Positions 16,563 through 23,683 of a stretch of DNA of 64,000 nucleotides are shown one piece after another (position 1 is the stretch's first letter; each line of letters begins with the position of its first letter). The notes beneath the pieces are model-generated. The model was not told the DNA's origin. It worked only from the letters and a program-made list of their open reading frames with translations, and did not search any database. This DNA is from Phycisphaerae bacterium (GTDB taxonomy: Bacteria; Chloroflexota; Anaerolineae; 4572-78; J111), in the NCBI GenBank assembly GCA_028285035.1, contig JANQQF010000104.1, forward strand, positions 1-64,000. Reading direction: 5' to 3'. Position numbers and translations under genes: made by a program.

Positions 16563-17387
16563 ATGGAATTGATACAAACTACACCGCCACCCGATTTGAA
16601 CCGCCCCATCTTAGCCCTAAACAATATCTCAATGCGGTTCAATAACACCTTAGCTCTGCATAACATCTCGTTTGAGCTACTAAAGGGTGAGCGCGTGGCG
16701 GTGATTGGGCCAAACGGTGCCGGGAAAAGCACGCTCTTTAACATCTTGGCTGGGGTATTATCACCCACACAAGGGCAGGTGGATGTGTATGGGCACACCC
16801 CACATGAAGATATCGGCATCGCTTATGTACCGCAGCGTAGCCAGGTTGATTGGAAATTTCCGGTCAGCGTGGTTGATGTGGTTATGATGGGCCGGATACG
16901 CCAACTGGGGTTATTCCGTCGGCCTCATCACAATGATTGGGAGATTGTGCAACAAGCCTTGGCGGTGGTGGGGATGACCGCTTTTGCCAAACGACAAATC
17001 GGCGAACTCTCTGGCGGGCAGCAGCAACGCGTTTTTATTGCCCGTGCCCTAGCCCAGGAAGCCCATTTGATGCTGATGGATGAGCCATTGACTGGGCTCG
17101 ACGTCAAGTCACAAGAAGGTATTTTCACAATTTTGGATACCTTACGTCAACGTGGCGTGACCATCATGGTTGCCACTCATGATCTCAATCTGGCCGCTGA
17201 GCGCTTTGATCGGCTGATGCTGCTCAAACAACAGATCGTTGGCTTTGGTCAGGCTAGCCAGGTTTTTACCACCGAGCTACTCAGCCAAGCTTACAGCGGT
17301 AGCATGCGCTTGATCAACACCTCCAATGGGACCATGTTCATCAGCGATAGCCATTACACCAGCAGAGAGGGGCATCCGCATGGTTGA
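16563..17387 (+). CDS. znuC: Zinc ABC transporter ATP-binding protein
   Basis: A 274-residue ABC ATPase that energises zinc import with ZnuA and ZnuB. Walker A Gly-Pro-Asn-Gly-Ala-Gly-Lys-Ser, the signature Leu-Ser-Gly-Gly-Gln-Gln-Gln-Arg, Walker B Leu-Met-Leu-Met-Asp-Glu-Pro and the switch His in Ala-Thr-His-Asp-Leu are all present. I chose the start after the stem-loop (ATG 16563, after TTAGGAATT), because an upstream start at 16506 would lie inside the stem. Its last 8 bp overlap the permease start, so translation is coupled. It belongs to the manganese/zinc/iron chelate importer family. Confidence 0.93.
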   Translation: MELIQTTPPPDLNRPILALNNISMRFNNTLALHNISFELLKGERVAVIGPNGAGKSTLFNILAGVLSPTQGQVDVYGHTPHEDIGIAYVPQRSQVDWKFPVSVVDVVMMGRIRQLGLFRRPHHNDWEIVQQALAVVGMTAFAKRQIGELSGGQQQRVFIARALAQEAHLMLMDEPLTGLDVKSQEGIFTILDTLRQRGVTIMVATHDLNLAAERFDRLMLLKQQIVGFGQASQVFTTELLSQAYSGSMRLINTSNGTMFISDSHYTSREGHPHG

Positions 17388-18288
17388 TATCTTTACTTGG
17401 CTAACCGAACCGCTGGGCTACGCCTTTATGGTCCGCGGACTAACGGCAGCGGTCATTGTTGGCATTGTCTGCGCCGTGTTGGGTACATATATCGTGCTGC
17501 GTGGGATGTCGTTTTTCGGCAGTGCGATTTCCCATGCCATCCTGCCTGGTGTGGCTGTTGGTTATTTATGGGGTGGCGGCAGTCAATTTTGGGTATCGAT
17601 GGGGGCTTTGCTGGCTGGTATTTTAACCGCCTTCGGCATTGGGGCCATCAGCAAAGGTGGCCTCAAGGAAGATACGGCCATCGGAGTGATGTTTGCTGGG
17701 ATGTTTGCGCTGGGTATCGCCATGATCTCCACCGTACGCAGTTACACAGTGGACCTAACTCATTTTCTTTTTGGTAATGTATTGGGGGTGTCCAACAGCG
17801 ATCTGTGGCTCATTGGCATCTTTGGTGGACTGGTGATATTGACCGTATTTGCTTTTTACAAAGAATTTCTAGTGATGTCATTTGATCCATTGCTAGCCAA
17901 GACCCTGCGCCTACCAACAACGTTTCTTAACTACCTGCTGTTATTGCTAATTGCAGTAACGATTGTACTCTCTTTGCAAGCAGTAGGGATTGCCTTGATG
18001 ACAGCGATGCTGGTCACCCCAGCCGCTACGGCATACCTACTCACCCGCCGTCTGCCAGTGATGATGGGCTTGGCGGCCACGATTGGCGCAGGCAGTGGCA
18101 TCATTGGGCTTTATACGTCATTTTATGTGAATATTGCATCTGGTCCAGCCATTGTGCTGGTTTGCACCGCCGTTTTTCTGTTGGCCTTTATCTTTTCGCC
18201 CCAACAGGGTATTATCAAACGTTTTATGGGCGAGAAGAAATCGACTCACGCCTACACCGAACCATCAGAAACGGCTGTTTCTAGCTAA
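17380..18288 (+). CDS. znuB: Zinc ABC transporter permease
   Basis: A 302-residue integral membrane protein of the ABC-3 family with about eight membrane helices. The family pattern Gly-Thr-Tyr-Ile-Val-Leu-Arg-Gly-Met-Ser-Phe-Phe-Gly near residue 36 and the later Val-Thr-Pro-Ala-Ala-Thr-Ala segment are typical of the MntB/ZnuB branch. The start overlaps the end of znuC. The C-terminal 20 residues are polar and cytoplasmic. It forms the channel through which ZnuA-delivered metal enters. The zinc assignment rests on the Zur boxes, because the family also carries Mn and Fe. Confidence 0.92.
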   Translation: MVDIFTWLTEPLGYAFMVRGLTAAVIVGIVCAVLGTYIVLRGMSFFGSAISHAILPGVAVGYLWGGGSQFWVSMGALLAGILTAFGIGAISKGGLKEDTAIGVMFAGMFALGIAMISTVRSYTVDLTHFLFGNVLGVSNSDLWLIGIFGGLVILTVFAFYKEFLVMSFDPLLAKTLRLPTTFLNYLLLLLIAVTIVLSLQAVGIALMTAMLVTPAATAYLLTRRLPVMMGLAATIGAGSGIIGLYTSFYVNIASGPAIVLVCTAVFLLAFIFSPQQGIIKRFMGEKKSTHAYTEPSETAVSS

Positions 18289-18366
18289 TATCAGGTATTA
18301 AATTGGCCAAAAGAACAGGCCAACCAAATTAAATCATATCTTATTTAAACTTAGGAGAAGCACCCT

Positions 18367-18993
18367 ATGATAGAAAAGAGTGGACTTTATTATCCCAATA
18401 AAATTGCTCGTATTTATCTCATGGCGCTGGAAGAGGTTATGGGCAGCAACGGGGTAAAATCTGTACTAAATTTGGCAAGAGTACCAGATTTGATCAACAA
18501 TTATCCCCCCAATAACTTGGCCCGAGAGTTTGACTTTGCCGACTTCAGTGCGATCAATCAGGCTATTGAAGAAATGTATGGCCCTCGCGGTGGGCGGGGA
18601 TTATCCTTGCGGTCGGGTCGGGCTGCGTTTGCCCAAGGGCTTAGTGAGTTTGGCTCTGTCATTGGGGCTAGCGAGTTGGCTTTCAAAGTTATCCCGTTAG
18701 CGACCAAACTGAAAGTTGGCTTAAAGGCAATGGCCGAAACCTTTTCAAAATTTAGCGATCAAGAAACAGATGTGGTCGAAGAGGATGATAAGTTTGTTTA
18801 CACAATTTATAAAGACCCATTGAGTTGGGGCCGCACCAGCGATCATCCAGTCGGCTATGGCGCGATTGGTATCTTGCAGGAAGGTCTGCGTTGGGTCAGC
18901 GGTGGTAAAGATTTTAAGGTGGAACAGGTCCAGTGTAAGTCGATGGGTCATGAAAACAGTGTTTTTCATATTTACAAAGAACCGCTCAACTAA
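18367..18993 (+). CDS. V4R (4-vinyl reductase) domain protein
   Basis: A 208-residue protein. The C-terminal 130 residues fit the V4R fold, with Arg-Gly-Gly-Arg-Gly-Leu-Ser-Leu-Arg-Ser-Gly-Arg near residue 75 and Gln-Val-Gln-Cys-Lys-Ser-Met-Gly near 187. V4R is a small ligand-binding domain, first noted in bacteriochlorophyll biosynthesis and predicted to bind hydrocarbons or metal through a conserved Cys and acidic residues. No bacteriochlorophyll genes are in view. It follows znuB by 78 bp with a TAGGAG ribosome-binding site, so it probably belongs to the zinc-repressed transcript. Its role there is unknown. Confidence 0.75.
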   Translation: MIEKSGLYYPNKIARIYLMALEEVMGSNGVKSVLNLARVPDLINNYPPNNLAREFDFADFSAINQAIEEMYGPRGGRGLSLRSGRAAFAQGLSEFGSVIGASELAFKVIPLATKLKVGLKAMAETFSKFSDQETDVVEEDDKFVYTIYKDPLSWGRTSDHPVGYGAIGILQEGLRWVSGGKDFKVEQVQCKSMGHENSVFHIYKEPLN

Positions 18994-19183
18994 GGAACTG
19001 TAATTAGATAATTGTCAGGTTTGATGCACTCAAAAATGATAAAACTGGACAGTTAATTAATCCTTAGCCCTAACTTGGACAAGCCAAGACCAAACAGGAG
19101 AGCTCTAATTTATTCAACTTCTTGTTTTTCGTGCAAGAATATGATCGGTTAGACCCTAATGAAGATCATATTTTTTTCAGCAC

Positions 19184-19204
19184 AAATGAGAAAAAATCGC
19201 AAAT
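19184..19204 (+). promoter_or_regulatory. Zur box candidate 5 (weak)
   Basis: AAATGAGA-AAAAA-TCGCAAAT has a perfect left half and a degenerate right half. It lies 12 bp before the start of the next gene. Confidence 0.5.
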
Positions 19205-19215
19205 AGGATAGACGA

Positions 19216-19551
19216 ATGAACCAAGTTACAACGGACGTACAATCGGACGTTTTGAATTATATTATCGCATCCTTTGAAACCATTGCTGTTGAGGCCCAAT
19301 CCGGTTATCAAAATGAAGGGCGGGGGGCAGTCGTTCTCGATCTGCGTCAGTCGCCCCAAGTCAGCGGTCATTATCTAAGCCTAAGCCGGATTCTTATTGA
19401 AGTTGGCCCTCTACCAGACGACAATGCTGGGGAGTATCTTCTCACGTATAATCCAGCCTCTGAAGTGGTTATTCTAGCTAAGGTGCCCGGCGACCGCGTT
19501 TTGCTATTTAAGTTTGCCTTTGAAATGAATGATGACGCGACAAAAGCTTAG
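19216..19551 (+). CDS. Hypothetical protein in the zinc island
   Basis: A 111-residue soluble protein I do not recognise. It has an N-terminal helix and then a beta-rich stretch, with no cysteine and no signal peptide. A weak Zur box ends 11 bp before the ATG. Its last 23 bp overlap the next gene in another frame, which points to translational coupling. The pairing with that gene suggests a two-component function in zinc starvation, but nothing more can be said. Confidence 0.55.
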   Translation: MNQVTTDVQSDVLNYIIASFETIAVEAQSGYQNEGRGAVVLDLRQSPQVSGHYLSLSRILIEVGPLPDDNAGEYLLTYNPASEVVILAKVPGDRVLLFKFAFEMNDDATKA

Positions 19552-20212
19552 AAACAAGAAAAGAAAACCAACAAGCATTCGCCAGCCAGACCTGCTACCA
19601 CTCCCCAGCAAGTTACGACGGCTGGGGGTAACCCTACTTGACCAGCAGATGTGGTGCTGGGGCCAGGATGTACGTCGCACAGAGGGCAATCTGCTGCTGG
19701 CTTACGGCTTCACTCGTCATCGTGACCCAGATTGCCCTAGAAGTAGCTATATGCTTACCCCATCACCCGATTGCCAAATCGCTTTGTGGGGCTTTGGCAT
19801 GTTTTATGGGGATGCCCAAATCGGAGGGATTTTCCTAAAGCGGTATGAATTTCGGCCGAAGTTAGCGACTGTGCCCCATCTGTCTTCATATTGTATCAAC
19901 CAAGCCGAAGCCCCGCCTACTCGCAGCCCGCGCACACCTGATGAAGCGGCTCGAGCCACGTCCCTATCAGCCGCTGCCCTGCACTGGATTAGCCAGTACG
20001 AACAGTGGATTGCCCTAAACGTTGGCCTCGACTACCGGCAGCATTGCATCGATAAATGGCAGCGAGCCAAGCAGAGCATCGCTGCCGAAGCGGTAGCAAC
20101 CAGTTGGCAGGAGTTAGCAGATTATTGGCAGTCACAAAAAAAATTATCTATAAATGAGAAATCTTCTCATTTAATATCCAGAAGGAAAAGTAACAATGTC
20201 CCGTCTCTGTAA
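19529..20212 (+). CDS. Hypothetical basic protein whose 3' end contains a Zur box
   Basis: A 227-residue protein of no recognised family. It starts with a very basic segment (Arg-Gln-Lys-Leu-Arg-Asn-Lys-Lys-Arg-Lys-Pro) and has several Trp and Cys residues in the middle, for example Met-Trp-Cys-Trp-Gly near residue 43. The last 24 codons run through the L28 promoter and its Zur box, and the stop lies 14 bp inside rpmB. The natural end may therefore be recent, gained by read-through into the regulatory region. It overlaps the previous gene by 23 bp. Confidence 0.5.
   Translation: MMTRQKLRNKKRKPTSIRQPDLLPLPSKLRRLGVTLLDQQMWCWGQDVRRTEGNLLLAYGFTRHRDPDCPRSSYMLTPSPDCQIALWGFGMFYGDAQIGGIFLKRYEFRPKLATVPHLSSYCINQAEAPPTRSPRTPDEAARATSLSAAALHWISQYEQWIALNVGLDYRQHCIDKWQRAKQSIAAEAVATSWQELADYWQSQKKLSINEKSSHLISRRKSNNVPSL
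20125..20173 (+). promoter_or_regulatory. rpmB promoter with perfect Zur box 6
   Basis: TTGGCA (20125-20130) and TATAAA (20149-20154) are separated by 18 bp. The perfect dyad TAAATGAGA-AATCT-TCTCATTTA (20151-20173) covers the -10. This is a clear repressor site for the zinc-free ribosomal gene set. Confidence 0.85.
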
Positions 20213-20438
20213 ATTAACTGGTAAAAAGCCATTAACTGGTAATAATGTGGCCCACTCTCAAAAGAAAAGTCGACGACGTTGGCTACCAAACCTCCAGAAG
20301 CGTACGATTTATGTACCAGAGTTGGGCCGCACAGTACGCGTCAAAGTGTCAGCCCGAGCGTTACGCACCATCAATAAAAAGGGCTTCATGCCCTATCTCA
20401 AGAAAAGAGGGTTAACCCTCAAAGATGTTGAGATGTAA
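20196..20438 (+). CDS. rpmB: Ribosomal protein L28, zinc-free paralogue
   Basis: An 80-residue L28 protein of the large ribosomal subunit. The family core Gly-Asn-Asn-Val-Ala-His-Ser-Gln-Lys-Lys and Arg-Arg-Trp-Leu-Pro-Asn-Leu-Gln is intact. The zinc-binding form has paired Cys-x-x-Cys motifs. Here only one Cys remains (Leu-Cys-Lys-Leu-Thr-Gly), so this is the C-minus type that replaces the zinc form during zinc shortage (established for Zur regulons in many bacteria). A perfect Zur box covers its promoter. S18 and, further on, S14 follow in the same direction. Confidence 0.93.
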   Translation: MSRLCKLTGKKPLTGNNVAHSQKKSRRRWLPNLQKRTIYVPELGRTVRVKVSARALRTINKKGFMPYLKKRGLTLKDVEM

Positions 20439-20500
20439 CCTGTTGCATCGCCAATGGCACGACTAACGGAGTTTATCGCATCCCCAAAGAGGCTGCGGAG

Positions 20501-20527
20501 GGCTAAGTATTTGGCAAATACTTAGCC
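20501..20527 (+). other. Stem-loop between rpmB and rpsR
   Basis: A perfect 12-bp stem (GGCTAAGTATTT, 3-nt loop) is followed on this strand by TAAAAAAAT and not by T residues, so it is not a canonical terminator. It may be a processing or stability element, or set the L28:S18 ratio. Confidence 0.5.
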
Positions 20528-20554
20528 TAAAAAAATCACTGTAGAGGATTACTG

Positions 20555-20926
20555 ATGGATCAACAAAAAAATCAGAATGGTGATGCTAAAGAGACAGGGG
20601 GCGGGAGCAACGCCTCACAATCAGACGCAAGGCAAGCCACGCCTGTCACTCGCCCTGGTGGGCAGAGAAGGCGTGCCCGTTTCCCCTATAAAGCGAGACG
20701 CCGCATTCCGCCATACAAAGAGAAGGATATCAATTGGAAAAACTTGCAAGCCTTACGCTACTTTATTGGCCCTGATGGCGCAATTCGACCTCGCCGTCGA
20801 ACTGGTGCCACAGCTCGGATGCAGCGTAAAGTAGCGCGGGCGATTAAGCGAGCCCGGCATATGGCCCTCCTCCCCTATAGCGGCGAGCATAATCGGTTGT
20901 ATGGAAAAGATAAACGAAATGGATAG
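20555..20926 (+). CDS. rpsR: Ribosomal protein S18, zinc-free paralogue with long N-terminus
   Basis: A 123-residue S18 protein. The conserved core is at residues 45-105: Tyr-Lys-Glu-Lys-Asp-Ile-Asn-Trp-Lys-Asn-Leu, then Ile-Arg-Pro-Arg-Arg-Arg-Thr-Gly and the Arg-Ala-Ile-Lys-Arg-Ala-Arg-His-Met-Ala-Leu-Leu-Pro-Tyr end. It has no Cys, so it is the zinc-free form. The first 40 residues are an unusual Gly/Ser/Gln/Arg-rich extension. Standard S18 has 75-90 residues. It lies 117 bp after rpmB, across a stem-loop. Only 5 bp separate it from the flavoprotein gene. Confidence 0.92.
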   Translation: MDQQKNQNGDAKETGGGSNASQSDARQATPVTRPGGQRRRARFPYKARRRIPPYKEKDINWKNLQALRYFIGPDGAIRPRRRTGATARMQRKVARAIKRARHMALLPYSGEHNRLYGKDKRNG

Positions 20927-20931
20927 AAAAA

Positions 20932-22068
20932 ATGACAAAAATGACAGAAACGTATGACGTTATCATCGTTGGGGCCGGTCCAGCCGGTGTAGGGATGGGC
21001 ATCACCCTACAAGAGATGGGGCTAACCAACTTTGTGATCCTTGACCGGCTCGAGGTGGGAGCCTCCTTCGCCCGCTGGCCAAAGGAGATGCGGTTAATTA
21101 CCCCCTCCTTTACCAGTAACGGCTTTGGCCCGCCCGATTTGAATGCCGTCACCTATCACACCTCGCCCGCCCACATGCTCCAACGGGAACACCCAACAGG
21201 TCCGGAGTATGCTGAATACCTTCAGACTGTGGCCGAGCATTTTGAGTTACCCGTCCAAGCTGGGATCGACGTGACGGCCGTCAAGCCCAATACCACCGGC
21301 CAGGGCTTTGAGTTGCAAACATTGATTGGGCCGCTAAACACCCGATTTGTGATCTGGGCGGCGGGTGAGTTTCAATATCCTTGGCTCAACCCCTTTCCCG
21401 GCGCAGAACATTGTTTGCACAACAGCGCAGTTTCAAGCTGGACCGAACTTGAGGGGGACTCGTTTGTTGTCATCGGTGGTTACGAAAGTGGGCTGGATGC
21501 AGCCTACAACCTATCCAAGGCGGGCAAAGAGGTCGTAGTCTTGGATAGGCATCCCCGCTGGGATAGCCGCCCCACCGACCCCAGCATAGGTCTGTCCCCC
21601 TTCACCCACACCCGCTTACGCGCGGCCCGGCAGAAAGGTCAGCTCGAGTTGTTGGGTGATGTATCCATTACACACGTCGAGCCAAACGGTCAGGGCTATC
21701 TAATTTTTGCTGACGATGGCCGTCAGTGGCATAGCCCTACTCGCCCGATTTTAGGGATTGGTTTTAGCAGTAGCTTGGATTTGATAGAAGACTTGTTTGC
21801 CTGGCAGGGAGAAGATGATGCCTTCTACGCCCGGCTAACCGAACAGGACGAATCGACTCTAACGCCGGGTCTCTTCTTAACGGGGCCGGACGTCCGCCAT
21901 GGCGGCGTTATTTTTTGCTTCATCTACAAGTTTCGGCAACGTTTTGCGGTGGTGGCTCAGGCCATCGGTGAGCAATTAGGGATGGATACTAGCGGATTGG
22001 AAATCTATCGCCGGTACCATATGTTTCTGGACGATCTGTCCTGCTGCGACGTTGAGTGTGCTTGTTAA
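20932..22068 (+). CDS. FAD-dependent oxidoreductase with cysteine-rich C-terminus
   Basis: A 378-residue flavoprotein of the pyridine nucleotide-disulphide/flavin monooxygenase group. The FAD motif Gly-Ala-Gly-Pro-Ala-Gly-Val-Gly is at residues 13-20 and a second nucleotide motif Gly-Gly-Tyr-Glu-Ser-Gly-Leu-Asp near 178. A Gly-Pro-Asp segment near 320 fits the usual late FAD contact. The tail Ser-Cys-Cys-Asp-Val-Glu-Cys-Ala-Cys carries four Cys residues, which is unusual and suggests metal or disulphide chemistry. It starts 5 bp after rpsR in the Zur-controlled operon. It may be related to the CzcO-like flavoproteins, but the substrate is unknown. Confidence 0.8.
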   Translation: MTKMTETYDVIIVGAGPAGVGMGITLQEMGLTNFVILDRLEVGASFARWPKEMRLITPSFTSNGFGPPDLNAVTYHTSPAHMLQREHPTGPEYAEYLQTVAEHFELPVQAGIDVTAVKPNTTGQGFELQTLIGPLNTRFVIWAAGEFQYPWLNPFPGAEHCLHNSAVSSWTELEGDSFVVIGGYESGLDAAYNLSKAGKEVVVLDRHPRWDSRPTDPSIGLSPFTHTRLRAARQKGQLELLGDVSITHVEPNGQGYLIFADDGRQWHSPTRPILGIGFSSSLDLIEDLFAWQGEDDAFYARLTEQDESTLTPGLFLTGPDVRHGGVIFCFIYKFRQRFAVVAQAIGEQLGMDTSGLEIYRRYHMFLDDLSCCDVECAC

Positions 22069-22088
22069 TAAATGAAGATAGAATAGAA

Positions 22089-23384
22089 ATGGATATTTCA
22101 AGTAAAGAGCAGCAACACAAACTGATTTTGCTTGGGGGATTATATATCACCCAATTTTTAGGGTTGGGCTTCATTATAACAGCCGTCCCTGCCATTATGC
22201 GGGAGAACGGTGCTGGGCTTGATGAAATTGGCGTTATTTATGTTTTGGGGTTGGTTTGGGCCATCAAGTTTTTGTGGGCCCCCCTGGTTGATCGTTACGG
22301 CTCAAAAAAGCACGGTCACTACCGCAGTTGGCTCATTATCTTACAAAGTCTAATTATTCTGTCTTTGGTAGGTGCGGCATTTTTTGATATTGGTACCCAA
22401 CTTAACATTTTGGCCGTCTTCTTTGCCTTAATCTCAATTTTTTCGGCGACACAAGATATTGCTGCCGATGCGCTTGGCGTAACCATTCTAAAACCAGAAG
22501 AGCGCGGTCTTGGCAACAGCATTCAGGTTGCGGGCGGCCTTATTGGCAACCTTATTGGCGGTGGCATTGTTTTAATTGCCTATGCCTGGATTGGCTGGAC
22601 CGCCAGCCTGCTTATTTTGGCGGCTGGCACGGCTTTGCCCTTGCTTAACATTTTGCGCCATCAAGAACAACCCGCCCCAGCCGATGCCCGGACAGAAAAG
22701 GTTGGATTTAGAGATATGCTGCGCTACTTCCGGCGGCCAGGTGTTGGCCGCTGGGTAGCCGTTTTGCTCACCTACAGCTTAGGTATTTCGATAGCTTATG
22801 CCCTCATTAACCCTATGCTGGTTGACCTCGGCTGGTCACTGGATCGCATTGGCTTTGCCACCAATATTGTTGGGTCAATTGTATCTGTTCTGGGGGCTTT
22901 CCTAACGGGTTGGATTGTACAGAAAATCGGCCGTAAGTCGGTTATGATTTTGGCTAATGTCTTGGTTGGTATCTCAATTTTTGCCCTCTTTCCTGCCGCT
23001 CAGGGAATCGACAATCTGGCTGTCATCTACGGCTCCATCTGCTTAATGCTCGTTGCTTACGGGGCTAATGCCACCATTTTAGCCACGATGATGATGGATA
23101 AATCAGACCCCACCTCTGCTGGAACCGACTATACGCTGCAATATTCCCTCGCCACTCTCATCGGATTTGTGCTTTCTGGTTCTGCTCTGGCCCTGGCTGA
23201 ATCAATTGGATATGTGGGTGTACTGGGCTTGGCGATTGGCTTGGTACTTGTTTCATTGATCGTCGTCTGGTTTTACGAAGATTTTTCCCCTGTCACTTTT
23301 GATAGGGTAACTTATGAAGTACCGCTGGGTGATGATGCCCCAATGACAAGGGACGACGTAGTATGGCAACAAAAACTACTATGA
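22089..23384 (+). CDS. Major facilitator superfamily transporter, AmpG/PAT-like
   Basis: A 431-residue carrier with about 12 membrane helices and a central cytoplasmic loop near residue 195-210. The start ATG 22089 was preferred to an upstream one that overlaps the previous gene. The segment Trp-Ala-Pro-Leu-Val-Asp-Arg-Tyr-Gly-Ser-Lys-Lys-His-Gly near residue 58 is the loop 2-3 motif of the MFS and resembles the AmpG/acetyl-CoA (PAT) branch. It lies between the flavoprotein and S14 in the zinc operon, so a zinc-chelate or metallophore substrate is possible, but this is inference. Confidence 0.83.
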   Translation: MDISSKEQQHKLILLGGLYITQFLGLGFIITAVPAIMRENGAGLDEIGVIYVLGLVWAIKFLWAPLVDRYGSKKHGHYRSWLIILQSLIILSLVGAAFFDIGTQLNILAVFFALISIFSATQDIAADALGVTILKPEERGLGNSIQVAGGLIGNLIGGGIVLIAYAWIGWTASLLILAAGTALPLLNILRHQEQPAPADARTEKVGFRDMLRYFRRPGVGRWVAVLLTYSLGISIAYALINPMLVDLGWSLDRIGFATNIVGSIVSVLGAFLTGWIVQKIGRKSVMILANVLVGISIFALFPAAQGIDNLAVIYGSICLMLVAYGANATILATMMMDKSDPTSAGTDYTLQYSLATLIGFVLSGSALALAESIGYVGVLGLAIGLVLVSLIVVWFYEDFSPVTFDRVTYEVPLGDDAPMTRDDVVWQQKLL

Positions 23385-23405
23385 AAGAAATATGGAGGTT
23401 GACTA

Positions 23406-23675
23406 ATGGCTAAAAAGAGTCAAGTTGAACGAGAAAAGAAACGCCAACGCTTGGTTGAAAAATATGCCGAAGAACGAGAAGCCTTAAGACGGGCTGGCGA
23501 CAGAGATGGCTTAGCCAAATTGCCGCGCAACTCCAGCCCAACCCGGCGGCGTAACCGCTGCACTGTCACGGGCCGGTCGCGGGGATATATGCGGCGTTTT
23601 GGGCTGTCGCGGATCACTTTCCGTGAATTAGCCCTCCAAGGAAAAATCCCTGGTATCAGGAAATCGAGCTGGTAG
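23406..23675 (+). CDS. rpsN: Ribosomal protein S14, zinc-free paralogue
   Basis: An 89-residue S14 protein of the small subunit. The core [12 protein letters not shown], then Arg-Phe-Gly-Leu-Ser-Arg and the [11 protein letters not shown] end are diagnostic. It is the longer form without Cys-x-x-Cys, in contrast to the 61-residue zinc form. This replacement under zinc limitation is well established. It follows the MFS gene by 21 bp with a GGAGG site and precedes the FeoB-like gene by 8 bp. Confidence 0.93.
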   Translation: MAKKSQVEREKKRQRLVEKYAEEREALRRAGDRDGLAKLPRNSSPTRRRNRCTVTGRSRGYMRRFGLSRITFRELALQGKIPGIRKSSW

Positions 23676-23683
23676 AAGCGACG

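Noticed and set aside
20501..20540. Stem-loop with A tract after rpmB as a Rho-independent terminator
   Set aside because: The bases after the stem on the coding strand are A, not T, so it does not fit a terminator for this operon.
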